A model generated the notes under the pieces. It ran no database searches and was not told the DNA's origin. It was given only the letters and a program-made list of their open reading frames with translations. Positions 1 to 11,716 of a stretch of 64,000 nt of DNA are shown here, piece after piece. The stretch lies in contig JAKGHH010000001.1 in NCBI GenBank assembly GCA_022828595.1, positions 205,301,813-205,365,812 on the forward strand. Reading direction: 5' to 3'. Positions within the stretch are counted from its first letter, which is position 1. Each line of letters begins with the position of its first letter. A program made the translations under genes and the position numbers. Origin of the DNA: Nelumbo lutea. Taxonomy: Eukaryota; Streptophyta; Magnoliopsida; Proteales; Nelumbonaceae.

Positions 1-1513
1 AGATGTGCCATCTTAAACGAGTTATACATTTTTGACAGGGAAAAGGGAACTATGCTTTGGGAAAGCATTTGCATGCTAGATAGTGAATCTGTGATAGTGT
101 AGGGTATGGTTTTATAGGAAATTTTGTAAGGCATGTCTAGTGACAACATTACCTTCCACCTCAGAAGAAAGTTGAATCTTCTTCTTGCCTTCCATGTTCC
201 TATGACAAGTGGATGTTAATTCATATCCTTAGAGTTCAGCCCTAGGGGTGCAAATTGGGCAAGTGCTGTGTTGTTAATTTTTTCAAAATTTTAAGAGGTC
301 TGCCTGATGTACCCCTCTTCAATTTGTTTAACTGAATTTGTACCCCTCTCAAGCCCAACACGGAAGCAGATTGAGTGCACCTAGAAATATGATCTACATT
401 GTTAGCTTTCTAAAGAAACAACCTATTATTTTTATTCTGTGCTAGATTTATGCCTTCGAGAGAGTTGAAAAAGTTTTATCAGGGACTTTTGTCTTCAATT
501 TTAAAACATGAGGATTCTAATGCTTCTTTCGAATATTTTCAAGCATCTTCAACTTATGCATAGAGGAAGACCATGGACTACAAACTTTGTTACCCAAATG
601 TATTATCTTCAATCAATTGTTCTGCAGTAAATTTGGTGGTGGTTAATAGCTTATTTTAACAGTTTCTGAAGATCACATATTATGAATGTCCCCTACAGTG
701 TACACATTTTCCTAGATCTTTGTAGATAATATTCAATGATCCTATTGATAAGTATTCCATGATCCTTCATCTGGTTCATCCAGATGACTATTCTCAATAT
801 ATGGGGATTCATTGTTATGTCAACCATATGTTTATCCATTCCAAGCTCATGAAGGAAAGTTTGAACACCTTTCTGAATCTTTGAAGAAGCATGTTAATGT
901 TATATATTTTCATTACCAATTATAGTTGCCAACAAGTTTTTGGGTGTTTTTTTTTTCTTATGACTAAAATTTAATAGATTTATCAATTCTAAAGCATCAC
1001 TTTAGATTTAATGGAAGTGTTTTATTATTATTTTTTTTATAAAGCAGACATAGGGAGTATCACCAGGCCTTTCTTACAATTGGAACGAGAGAAATGAAGG
1101 TTTTTATTAGTTGTTTTGTTCTGGAGCAGGGCTATTTACCCTCCTAATCTAATGAAGTAGGTTATCTAGTTATGAAATGTATCTAAATGAGCCTTTATGG
1201 TTTTATACACCATTTTGAAGCTGAATATTCTGATATACCTATAATAAGTTAGTCTTTTTTTTTTTTTTTTTATCTTTTATCTTTAAGATTGTGATATACA
1301 GAAAATAGGTTAGCTATTGAATATACTTCAGGGTTCCCTTGACTAGACTCCAGTTGAACAATTTAGATTGTCGAGTTACTATTTCATTCTGACTTTTGGA
1401 TTGTTCAATTTTCTTCACCCAGATAATAATGATGATTTGCTTTGTGATTGCTTTCTGTTGATTGGCCTAATTTAAGTACTTGAAACTTTCACTTACTTGA
1501 GTGGTGGTTGCAG
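1..1513 (+). other. Intron or upstream part of tubby-like gene
   Basis: No exon is recognisable here. The next feature begins at a splice acceptor (TTGCAG ending at 1513), so this stretch is read as intron of the tubby-like gene. The F-box and first tubby-domain exons expected upstream of residue GKFLLAARR are not visible and presumably lie before the window. The sequence is AT-rich with T-runs (about 1255-1270). One end of a TAGGGGTG-type MITE may be present near 243. Confidence 0.55.
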
Positions 1514-3004
1514 CATTCATGGACAAGGGAAAATTTCTCTTAGCAGCAAGGAGATATAGGCGGGGTGCTCACACTGAATATATCATTTCTCTTGATGCCG
1601 ACGACCTTTCCCAAGGAAGCAATGCTTATGTTGGGAAACTGAGGTAATTCATATTGGTAACTTGTTTTTGGTTTTGCTTTAGCGCAAGCTGTCAACATTT
1701 TGAGTTTAAAGTCCTTGTATTTTTAGCAAAATCAGAGTGACCCAAGTCGTTTTCAAGAAAGTATATTTGTTTTCTTTATTATAGCAAACAAAGAGTAGAT
1801 GTTTTCTTAATCCAAGATCTAAAATACCTCCTTTGGGTGTTCGTCAACCAATTAATTTCCAAGTATTGATTTCTAATAATATAATGCATCGAGTTTCAGC
1901 AGTTAATTAGTCTCCTTGAAAAAACATAAAATGAGAAAAAAAAACTAGTATCTTCTGTATACTCAAACTCTAATAATGATAGATTTTTTTTTTCGCAAAA
2001 GTATTAAATTTTGTTTTTCAGAACATATTTTATAATTAAAATTTAAAGTATTGTCATGTTGGTTGCAAATTGTCTTCTGTATTTTGTTTGATATCTAATA
2101 GACACCTCCTGATCTGATAGTGATAGATTTTTTGGCAAAAGTACAACCTTGACTAGGATAATAACCTTTAAGTATTCATCCAAGTCCCTTGCCAATCTCT
2201 GTTTACTTGCCATTAAGTTTAAAAAAAAAACCCGCACTGTATAATAACAGGACACCTGTACAAGGGTGCTGTGTCATGTCAGATGTTATGGTGTAAATTT
2301 TGTATCCGACACCTTGTCCAGCTGTGTCCTTGCCATGTCTGGTTAACACATTGCATATGAATCTACTTTCCCAAGAGAATCTCAATTTAAATCCGTTCTT
2401 AAGTTCCATATTATGTTGCAGCTCGGATTTCCTTGGCACCAAATTTACCATCTATGACAGCCAGCCACCATATGATGGTGCAAAGCCTTCAAGCAGTAGA
2501 GCAAGCCGCCGATTTGCAAGTAAGCAGATCAGTCCCCAGGTTCCAGCTGGCAACTTTGAGATTGGGCAGGTTTCCTACAAGTTCAACCTGTTAAAATCAA
2601 GAGGACCAAGAAGGATGCTCTGCTCATTAAGGTGCCCATTAACAAATGAAATTGCCCTTGATGAACCTCAGAAGACTCCTGAGATACGGACAACAGAAGG
2701 TTCCACCACCAATGCAGGGTGCATGATTCTGAGAAACAAGGCTCCTAGGTGGCACGAACACTTGCAGTGCTGGTGTCTTAATTTCCATGGGCGGGTGACA
2801 GTTGCTTCAGTGAAAAACTTTCAGCTGGTCGCAGCGGTTGACCCAAGCCAACCAGGAGGGAAAGGGGACGAGGAGACTGTACTTCTTCAATTTGGGAAGG
2901 TAGGCGATGACATATTCACCATGGATTATAGGCAGCCCTTGTCTGCCTTCCAGGCATTTGCCATCTGCCTCACCAGCTTTGGTACTAAGCTTGCCTGTGA
3001 GTGA
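1514..3004 (+). CDS. Tubby-like (F-box) protein, 3' exons
   Basis: Two exons are visible: 1514-1643 and 2422-3004, with TTGCAG acceptors and a GAG|GTAATT donor, joined in phase. They encode the C-terminal tubby domain. Recognisable family stretches are [89 protein letters not shown] [20 protein letters not shown] and the terminal [16 protein letters not shown]. In this family the tubby barrel binds phosphoinositides at the plasma membrane, and plant members usually carry an N-terminal F-box that recruits SCF ubiquitin ligase. The N-terminal exons lie outside the window, so an F-box is inferred, not seen. The frame is open to TGA at 3002-3004 and nothing suggests decay. Confidence 0.93.
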
Positions 3005-3200
3005 CATAATGTATTCTGGTTGTTGATTCCAGCAGCCGCCTGTGGATGTTGTTTTAATATTTGTTTCCCCCCCCCCCCCCCCCCCCCCTTTTTTTTTTGT
3101 TTCTTTTTTACTATGTTAAATTGTTATCTCCATCTCTCTGATTAGCATCCGTGCAACAAGCACATTGTAAATGCTGCAACTGTAAGAATATTATGGAGCT
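3005..3200 (+). other. 3' UTR of tubby-like gene with poly-C tract
   Basis: The sequence after the tubby stop is AT-rich and probably transcribed. It contains an uninterrupted run of 22 C (3067-3088) followed by 10 T. The polyadenylation site was not pinned down. Confidence 0.5.
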
Positions 3201-5514
3201 TGGCTCAGTAATACTTGACTCTGCAATTCAATTGCAAGCAAGCACCTAATTGATCAATAACCAAGGTTAAGATGTGCTGCAAGCCTGCACCTAATCTTGT
3301 TTCACATTTCCCTCCAAGAGAAAGAACCCTTCATTAGGTCCTTATCCTAGTAACTAATCTAAGGCTCCCACATATTGAGCTGAAATATACGTACAATGGA
3401 TGGCCCAGACACTAGGGTAGTGGTGGAGACCATGGATGACCAACTTCCGAATGAAACAAAAGGAAAAGGTGGGGGCAATGGACAAATTCTCAGCATCTCA
3501 TCTCTCTCAAAAAAATATCTTAGGGACTCCTTTTCACACTAGGCAAAGCGAGAATGTGAATGAACAACAGCTTGCCCATGATCCAACCAGCTTTTAATTA
3601 GTGGCCAATTTCAAGCCTCAGAAAAGCATCTGTTCTCTTACCAAAGAAAAGCAGATGTTCCAGTGTTCCACACTATATTTTCTGCCATACCCATGGTTAC
3701 CATTTTCTAAGCTAAAATAACGTATTCTTGTGAAATGGGGCAATGGGCATTCTCCAGTCTCCAATTAATCAAGGCAGTGCAAAGACACTGCTATCCTTCA
3801 TCATGATTCATGAACAAGAAAAGTTGGAAAGAACACAGAAGTTTATTCTAACTTAGGGTATTTCTGTATCTTCATATCAAGTTGGAATTCTAGAACTGAA
3901 TATTCAATGTCAAGCCGGACCCCAACCAGGTCAATCTGGACTCTGGAGAGTGGAGAATTGGAGATTGAGTACCTTACCTACCATCTATGATCTATGCCCC
4001 CAGTTTGGCTTGATTTACATGGTTTTGAATTGGCTAACCTTTTCCTTGTAACAGCCAATCTTTTCTTTTGCTAAACCTAATATAGTGATGTGTCTTGGGG
4101 AATTGCAGGTAAGCATGACTCCAAAGCTATTAAATTAGCAGATAAGCTTCGGTCCACTTCAACTTTTATCTACCAATAAAAAATATCCACCTCAACGTTG
4201 ACGTCAACATAAAGTACACAAGATCATATATTGAGCAAATCAGAAACCTGTTGGCTTGTCGAATCCGGTTTATTTATTTATTTTGGTTTGGTAAATGAAA
4301 GGTCTGTTCTGATAAACAAATGAAGACAACTATGGAACTACTACAAGATGGGTCGGGTTAAACCATGAAGTCATCTTTGATCCAACCCTATTCGATCGGG
4401 TTCGGGGCGGCTTTAATTGGGTCTAAAATTGGGGTTCAGATTAAGGCAAACCCATAAAAGTAATTATAGCCTTCACTAAGAAGTAAGAACAAAGAGGTTA
4501 TTCAAGGGTTGGGTCGATTTAAGATGAAAGTTGAAACCATATAGTATTGGGTCGGGTTTTATGGTTCTATTTCATTAGGTCCGATTAGGTCTTAAATATA
4601 GAACGTGCCTTCAGGCTTCAGATCAGATTTGGGTTGAGGCAAACCCGTATCAAAGATGACCCGTTGACATAAATAAAATCCGCAATTGGGGAAGGAACAA
4701 AGTTGGTGCAAATTGAAAATCTCAGTTTATCAGCCATTTGCATCAAGTCTTGTTGACTGCTTCTCCGAGTGTCATCAAAATGAAGCTTCTAATTTATTTT
4801 ATAATAATCCTAGCACACATGGTAATGGTTTTTTTCTAGATTGCTGATGATGGGGAGGGAAGGACCGAAGGAAACACTCTCACCCAACAATCTTTAGTAC
4901 TCTTTCTTGTCCACCATTCAATGGACAGAAAAATTTAAGTTCAAAGAATTTATTACAAGCAAACTTAGAAAGAGAAGGGGTCTTGGGTCCAGTTGCCTCC
5001 TGAACCATGTCCTCAGAATTGGGACCCAATAAAAATTAATGGATGATTTTTTAACCATCTGAGATAGATATTTATGGTGGGTCCCAGTCCCAACACTGGA
5101 AATCCGAAGAGGTGATAGTGATAAATTATGGGCCCCAGACCACCATACATACATGGGTCCCCTAAGCCTCCTGGCCCTCCTCCATCCACAATATTTAGCG
5201 AAATACCTTGTGCAATAACCTAATCTATTATTATAAACAGAACATGGATGTCTCTTCACTCCTTTATCTTATTGTTGGAATTTTGGGGCAAACGGGCAAC
5301 AAGAAACTGGGTTTCTCAGACTACCTATCTGATCACCAACTCATCAATCTGTCTAGATTCATTTGCCGATACCCCACGACCTTCCCCTTGCAATGTGGGA
5401 AAATGCCCCTAACCCAAACAAATTAGTCCACAGGAACCCCTCTGGATTAGCCAAACCTTCATCTCTAATCCATCTCACCCTGTATTGGACACTTGTTGCC
5501 CAGTAATCCAGAGC
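3201..5514. other. Intergenic, no gene seen
   Basis: I see no convincing coding exon. Short open frames near 4918-5426 resemble no family. Around 4340-4670 there is a loosely palindromic repeat rich in GGTCGGGTT/AACCCG, with inverted copies of TCATCTTTGAT (about 4369 and 4654). This suggests an old, unclassified inverted-repeat element. Confidence 0.5.
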
Positions 5515-6045
5515 TTTTTTTTTTTTTTTTTTCTTTTTTTATTTGAGAATTGCCCAAAAGAGAGTAAACAAATAAACAACAACTAAACATCAACTCAACT
5601 CTTGAAGCTTTTGCTGCAACCAACAGGACAATCCTGAAGCTCCTAATTGATTGGTTCATCGCAGTGGGGCCAGAGTCATTTCACATGGGCCATGGCGTGA
5701 TCACTACAATCCATCCATCATCACGCGTAATGATCGAGATACACCCTGCATGGGTGCATGAACCATCATTAGGCTGCAATAGCATTTGAGCTCTTGAGTT
5801 CAGAAAAGCAAACCATGCTTGCTGCTCAGCTGCCATGTGAGTTGCAGCTATCATTCTATCAAAAGCTTTTAGCTTTGCACAAAAAGAGGGTGATGTGGGG
5901 AAGACAAGGAGCTTTTCTGAACTATACCCATCAGAGCTTTCCACATGCAAGAGACTCTGGAGTGCCAATACTTCGTTTCTGGACAACCACTTTACCAAAT
6001 ACATCTCCTAATGTTGCAAATTGCAGTTCAATGACTCTCTCAGAG
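5515..6045 (-). pseudogene. Probable processed retrocopy of an unidentified gene
   Basis: Read on the minus strand, the block has a coding-like stretch, a stop near 5681, about 140 bases resembling a 3' UTR, then a poly(A) tail (seen as T-runs at 5515-5541). The coding part is split between two frames. The first, from about 6045 to 5949, includes LQFATLGDVFGKVVVQKRS and stops at GGKL-TGA. The second continues as SSEKLLVFPTSPSFCAKLKA, MAAEQQAWFAFLNSRAQML and ends DDGWIVVITPWPM. One indel would join them. Flanking 15-18-base segments at 5499-5514 (CCCAGTAATCCAGAGCTT) and 6048-6062 (CCCATAATCGAGCTT) look like a diverged target-site duplication. I do not recognise the parent gene. An alternative is a decayed exon of an intron-containing gene. 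Confidence 0.5.
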
Positions 6046-6062
6046 ACCCATAATCGAGCTTA

Positions 6063-6739
6063 ATCTCTGGGTTTTGGTTTTTATTTTTTGAGATCAATCA
6101 ACAACTGGGGTTAGTAAGAGAAGATGTAGTGTAGTGCATGGTGAGATATGTAGTTGGCACTGGTTGGAAACTGAACATGTGGCCAACCCAAAGTGTGGCC
6201 CATCTGAAAGCCTTTTCCAACCCATAGTCCCATATATGCCATGGAGGGGCCTCCTCACATCACCTCTACATATATCACAGAAGCTTCCCCAAACATCTGT
6301 ATTTAGGATTGAGGCCCACCATGATTGTTTTAAATATTGGAAAGATTACATGCACTTTTGGAGCATTTCATTTTCTTCTGTATCTTATATTGAAACGTTT
6401 AATCTAATATTTCATCAACATTTATTTCCCTGGAATTTTTGGAATATTGTAATATTACAAAGTACATTATGATGGAAATTTGTGAATATTCTGAAATAAT
6501 TGAAATTTCAGTTGAGAAATTTTGACTTTTAACCTGCTTCGATGGAATTTATTTCAGATTTTTAATTATCTAAATCATTTATAATTATTATTTTATTAGT
6601 AACTGAAATAACATGATCTTATTTGACTTTTTTATGATAAAAACAAATGAAATTTCAGATTTTGAAAACATTGCCCACAAAATCATGACTAGAACTCTAC
6701 TGTCACTTAATGTCACAAGAAAAGGACTTGAGTGGAAGA
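6063..6739. other. Intergenic, AT-rich, no gene seen
   Basis: The open frame at 6134-6472 has no recognisable motif and its second half is AT-rich noise. I see nothing else. Confidence 0.5.
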
Positions 6740-6850
6740 AATAATTTAAGCACGCTGTGAATATGGCATTGAACAGAAGGGAATGGTAAAATAGGATTCA
6801 TGTAGTCAAACCAGTATAGATGGGATAAGAATTAGATGATGTTAAATAAT
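6740..6850 (+). mobile_element. RTE-type LINE 3' end fragment
   Basis: The translation includes a MALNRREW-like motif followed by TGGTAAAATAGGATTCATGTAG and a GGGATAAG segment. This is the usual C-terminal and 3' terminal signature of plant RTE LINE ORFs. Two further copies of the signature lie at 22154-22440 and 22590-22680. Only the last ~110 bases are preserved. Confidence 0.6.
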
Positions 6851-6879
6851 TAAACAATTATAGGGAATGTCCCAATATG

Positions 6880-7223
6880 TAGGGGTGTATCGAATTCTAA
6901 TCAAATCAATCAATATCTAAATTCGAATTTGATTAGAAGATTCAATATCTGAAAAATAGTGAAAATTAATAATCGAATTTGAATTTGATTAAATATTTAA
7001 ATATTCGATTCGAAATCAACAGATTAATTCTTTTAACTAATTAATATAATATAAATATTTCATTTATATAAAGTATATAAATTATTTATATGATATTACA
7101 TATATTACCTAAAATATTTAAACATTTTTATAAATTATATTATCGATTTAATTCAAATATTTATCAAATCGAATCAAACATAATCCTAATTCAATTAGAT
7201 TACCATGAATATACAAACCCCTA
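6880..7223. mobile_element. MITE with TAGGGGTGTAT ends
   Basis: The left end TAGGGGTGTATCGAATT is matched by the inverse complement of the right end, ATATACAAACCCCTA. The interior is AT-rich with repeated inverted copies of AATCGAATTTGATT. This is a hAT-like non-autonomous element without coding capacity. No clear 8-bp target duplication remains. Confidence 0.6.
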
Positions 7224-7663
7224 ATAAAAAGATTAAGAGATATTGTCAGCATTTACACATAGTAGGCAGAGTAATACTCCAAATTATAGACGGTGTAACT
7301 CTTGACCCATCCATTACGAATTACGAATATGGATCAATTTATAGTAATCACCAGATCCGTTCGGACAGACTTTATATATTCTGATATGATCCGCTCCATA
7401 AGATGCCTACTTGTAGTAATCAAGGTAAGGCATGCGCACTATGGTTCAAAATTCATGATTGCACCTAAAACTAAAAGCGAAGCTCCTAATCATTCATTTA
7501 CATCTAGGTTATATATATATATATATATATATTATTTTGACCTTTCAAGTTTGGACTTGACGGTAGACAGGGATACAAATGGATGGGATTCGTGTGAGCT
7601 CATCCATGATTCATTCACCCACCCAATATCGAAAAAAAGATAAAATATGTTTTTTAAAAGATA
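7224..7663. other. Intergenic, no gene seen
   Basis: No coding signal. It contains a short (TA)n microsatellite at about 7510-7531. Confidence 0.5.
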
Positions 7664-8138
7664 AGGCTCTATTTGGATAGAGTTTTATAAAATATTTTTA
7701 TATTTTTGAAAGTATAAAAATACAAAAAATTTGATATAGTGTTTATATTGTATATTTTGTATTTCTGCTTTTATACCTTTTAAAAATATGAAAATCATCA
7801 CAATTATAAAGTCAACTTTTTATACTGTTATTGGCGAAATAGTACTTTCATTTTCATGCGAACGGGTGGTCACGTGTGATTATCTTCCAATACAACTCTC
7901 AGCTCTACCTCCGTTCGCCACTACTGAAGTTACATTGCTATCGTCGGTCTCATCCACCAAACCACCGGAAATCGTCATTGAAAGTGCGGATAAACGTACT
8001 TTTACCAAACAGGAAACGGTTCTTTTGTTCCGAAAAGCATATTTTACAAAAATGATTTTCAAAACAAAAACATCAAAATATTATATACTTTGATACTATT
8101 AAAAATACAAAGGTAGAAATCTATCTAAACAGTGCCTA
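7664..8138. mobile_element. hAT-like MITE, ~475 bp
   Basis: The left terminus AGGCTCTATTTGGATAGA pairs with the right terminus TCTATCTAAACAGTGCCT, whose reverse complement is AGGCACTGTTTAGATAGA. Subterminal A/T-rich segments with TACAAA also mirror each other. The GGCYCTGTTTGGATA end is typical of plant hAT-like non-autonomous elements. The interior (7860-8010) is more GC-rich and non-coding. Confidence 0.65.
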
Positions 8139-8188
8139 AATAAATAAATACTGACTTCAGATGCAATAAGATGTTGCATATATGCAAA

Positions 8189-8601
8189 TGTCACGTTGTG
8201 ACGGATCAGCCACCATCATCGCCATCAGCATGCCATCTAAGTGTCTTCATGTGTCTTGGGTTGGGTCATTGTACTCTTTTTGTAACGAGGGGTATTCCAA
8301 TGACAATTATGTAAATAATAGTATGAATATTCAATATTTTGATGTATCCTTCTATCACTTCCCCAAAAGCTTAACGTACTCTTTGATGGGAGGTATGTAA
8401 TCGAGTGAATCGGTAGCGTATAAAGGTTAAGCACGAGATCCCCTCGATACTAAACTGTGTGCTTGTGCTTGCCATCAATTTATGCAATACAAAGAGCATT
8501 TTGTCTAATTTGTGTGCATTTGTTGCTTTCTTATTGACTTCATAGGCTTACTCGTCGACTAGCGGGTGTCGCATGGGCCCCCAACACGTAGCCCCGTGAC
8601 A
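8189..8601 (+). repeat. 5' LTR of Ty3/gypsy element
   Basis: The LTR begins TGTCACG and ends CGTGACA, a perfect 7-bp terminal inverted repeat, and is 413 bp long. A two-base spacer (AT) and a tRNA-iMet-type primer-binding site follow immediately. The matching 3' LTR is not in the window: the element is interrupted at 9851 and its remainder is lost at the assembly gap. Confidence 0.8.
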
Positions 8602-8603
8602 AT

Positions 8604-8615
8604 TGGTATCAGAGC
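8604..8615 (+). promoter_or_regulatory. Primer-binding site, initiator Met tRNA
   Basis: TGGTATCAGAGC, complementary to the 3' end of initiator methionine tRNA, lies two bases after the LTR end. It sets the minus-strand primer for the gypsy element. Confidence 0.9.
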
Positions 8616-8681
8616 TTCGTTGATGCTAGCGGTTGTCAAGCCCAGCGAGTCCCTGTCGTGCTCTGCAACAACACCAACCCG

Positions 8682-9850
8682 ATGAAGAAGCGAAATACGC
8701 TAGAGGAGATGCAGGAAGGGATCTCACGGGTTTATGATGAGGACGAGCCTAGAGGTAGCTCTCCTAAGGACAAAGGCGCCAACTCAAAACCTAGCAAGCG
8801 TGACAAGTTGGTTGACAAGCTTGCGACTATGGACAAGTGCATCATGCGCTGTGAAGTAGTGGTTGGGGAAACTCGTGATTGTGTGGACAAGCTTCAACTC
8901 AACCTTGAGACCGTGGCAGCGGTTGTTGAAAGATTGGAGGACCACTCAGTTGACAACTCCAACAGACCAAGCAACCCACTAGAAGACTTGGTGAAGTGCC
9001 TACGGACCCAGCTTGATGACTTGAAGGGGGAAGTCACCCTCTTGAAGAGATTGATGGCCAGTACAGCCAGCGCCCCTGCTGCTCCAGCCTTGCCAAAGAT
9101 CAAAGTCCACGAGCCTACCCCATATGCAGGGACCAGAGATGCCCGAGAACTTGACAACTTCCTGTGGCAAATGGAACAATACTTCACCACCACCAAACTT
9201 GTTGAGGAGGCGGCCAAGGTGCGTACTGTTGTAATGTATCTTACTAATGTTGCTATGTTATGGTGGCACAGGAGATGTGCCGATGCGGAGCGAGGATTAT
9301 GCTCCATTGATACCTGGTCCGTGTTCAAGAGCAAGATAAAGTGTCAGTTCTATCCAGAGAACGTGGAGTACCAAGCCCATCAGAAGCTCAAGAACTTAAA
9401 GCACACGGGCTCATTGCATGAGTACGTGAAGGAGTTCTCTGCACTATCGCTCGAGATCATGGACATGCCAGACAAGGATTTGCTCTTCAACTTTATGGAC
9501 GGCCTGCAACAATGGGCTGAGCTTGAACTCCAACAACGAGGTGTGAAGGACCTCGCCATAGCCATGGCCGTTGCTGAACAATTGGTAGACAACAGGCGAC
9601 CAAGCAAGGATGGCCCTAAATCCAACACATATCAGGGCCAAGGGAAGACAGGAGGTGATAAGAAACCTTACTATGGGCCCAAGGGGGACTCTGGGCCAAG
9701 TAAATCCAACACATTCAAGTTCTACAGGAAGCCTGATGGGGACTCTGGTTATAGGGGTGGCCAATTTGGGAAGAGGACACCTCCCTCACCATGCTTCATC
9801 TGTGAGGGAAAACATTGGACCAAGGGTTGTCCTAGTCGGGGGAAGCTTAA
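8682..9850 (+). CDS. gag: Ty3/gypsy Gag, open frame cut by copia insertion
   Basis: The gag protein forms the virus-like particle that packages element RNA. The start is taken at 8682 (MKKRNTLEEMQEGIS), although an in-frame Met lies at 8658. The frame shows a charged N-terminal coiled-coil-like part (roughly residues 40-130). A Retrotrans_gag capsid domain follows (PTPYAGTRDARELDNFLWQM, VVMYLTNVAMLWWHRR, LHEYVKEFSAL, LLFNFMDGLQ). Last is a CCHC-type knuckle, CFICEGKHWTKGC (spacing C-X2-C-X3-H-X4-C), then RGKLN. The frame is uninterrupted for about 390 codons up to the copia LTR at 9851. Translation beyond 9850 runs into LTR sequence and is not gag. Protease, RT and integrase of this element are not in the window. 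Confidence 0.9.
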
Positions 9851-11702
9851 TGTTGGACAGATTTTATATGCCCTTAGCTTTAATCAGTTTTAATGTACTT
9901 TGGATATTTAATGTAAATAAATGAAGTACATGTTTGATTCATGTTGTGTGGTATACTTCTGTGTGTAAGACCTGAAAACTGGACACTTAATGAGACTTGT
10001 GTTGGTTTTAAATGTTCACAGCCGTTGGATAAGTCTGGGGAGATTTATCCTGCCAAGGCTGACACTGGTGTGTTGCCAACTGTTGGGGTGGCTTGTCTCA
10101 GCCGCCAGGGTGAGGCCCATGGCACACGTAGAGTAGGATTACTTGAACCCTTGAACCAGATCAGATTTCTAGTATTGCTATGGACCTTGGAGATTGATGG
10201 ACAAAACTGGAAAGTTACACCTGATCCTTAGACCCGATTATGGTGCTGCACTATATGTCGGATTGGGTTGTCTTTGATATGCCAATCAATGAGATCCTTA
10301 GCGGGGGTCAAAACTTGGGTATGTTGGGACAGTCTGAGAATTCATCTAAGTGGGTGATCATAGTGACGGGATCAGCCCCTTTGTCGGACAAAGGTAATGA
10401 TTAGGGATGCACTCTCTCTGATGGAAGCAAAACTGCCGGCAGTTGATTTCAATCGTTGGAATTGTGTTTTGCAAAATTTATATATGTGATACATATTTAA
10501 GTATGATTTCAAAATATTTGCAAATGATTTTAATTCCCGGGATCCATGTGAGTAGAGAGTGCAACACTATTCCTTGCAGCCGAGGTAGAGGTGCTCTCTT
10601 GTCGGGCAATGATTGATCATTATGGCCTGAGAGGTTAAGTGTAAGACCATTTAGGATAATACCTAATGGGCTAATCTTGCACTTGTCCACAGTCCTTGTG
10701 TTTTTTATAAGATGGCTTGGCCTAGGGACTACTTAGTGTAAGTGTTGGGCCCATAGGGTCCATATGATGGGCTCAAGAGGTTCACTGGGCTCTCTAGTTA
10801 ATTCGGCCAGGCCTTGTAACAGAGGCTGGGCCGAACCCATGTGGCTGGTGTGTAGATCAATGCTTGGGTCCCACGCCATACAAAGAAGCCCAACTAGGCA
10901 GCAGTTTGGAAGACTTTTGAGCACTTGATTCTTATTGGGCCTAAAGCCCATTTCGAACTGGGCTGATTTGATCAGTCATTAACAAGGGGCGGATCTCAGA
11001 TTAGGATGAGCCCAAAAGCTTATCTAATCTGCAGATAGGATTAAGAAGAGTCCTAATCCAAATACAGATTTGGATAAGGGCAACTCCTTATATGATCAGG
11101 AGATCTTTTCTTAATCATTAAGCAACTGGAGGAAACCTTATTTGAATTACAAGAATTCAAACCCTAGGGGATTTACCAGTTTTGTGAGATAGGATCTCAG
11201 AAACCCTAGAGAAGAAAAAGCAGTTCGCCATCTTCTTCTCTAGCTCCCTCCTGTTGCAGTCGCCACTATCTATTGCAGTTCATTTTCTCTGTTAGAGAAA
11301 GATCAAGAAAAATTCTTGATATCAGTCTTTGTTGAAAGGCTGATTTTGTTTGGTGCTCATTATCATCCAAAGGATTCTTGTGAAGGATTCAGTGTGTAGG
11401 ACGCACTCTACTGGTTCTGTTCCACAGTTGTTGTGTCATCTTCAGCAGGAGCAGATCTTGGTGCCTTCATTGGGCGTGAACACCAACTTTGGGAGACATT
11501 ATTTCTCTGGATCAGGTATAATTACTCCATTCTCTTTTGGTTCAGATCTGGTTCGGTTATGGTTCAAGTAGGATCCTTGAATCTTGATTCTAAAACAGGG
11601 AATGCGATTCCCAGTTGAAAGGTAGGTGATAATTTTTGAAATTCGCCCACCCATTCCGCAACCTTTTTGGCGTCCATACGATGGATTCTACCATCCCTTT
11701 CA
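9851..11702 (+). repeat. 5' LTR of Ty1/copia element, 1.85 kb
   Basis: The LTR starts TGTTGGACAG and ends ...CCTTTCA. The 3' copy starts at 17346 (TGTTTGACAG), and the two align through TGCCCTTAGCTT, TTCATGTTGTGTGGTATACTT and beyond. By eye about 8 differences occur in the first ~115 bases, so the insertion is not recent. A TATA-like TTTTTTATAAG at 10701 is shared with the other copy at about 18195. Short frames inside it are not genes. The long LTR fits copia lineages such as Angela or Maximus. The knuckle in the internal region looks Angela-like to me, but this assignment is from memory. Confidence 0.88.
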
Positions 11703-11703
11703 A

Positions 11704-11716
11704 TGGTATCAGAGCC
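11704..11716 (+). promoter_or_regulatory. Primer-binding site of copia element
   Basis: TGGTATCAGAGCC, matching the 3' end of initiator Met tRNA, lies one base after the LTR end at 11702. Confidence 0.9.

Noticed and set aside
2300..2421. N-terminal extension of the tubby frame
   Set aside because: It is intron sequence; the TTGCAG acceptor at 2421 and family alignment place the exon start at 2422.
8894..9764. Minus-strand frames up to 146 codons
   Set aside because: They are antisense shadows of the gypsy gag frame, with no domain.
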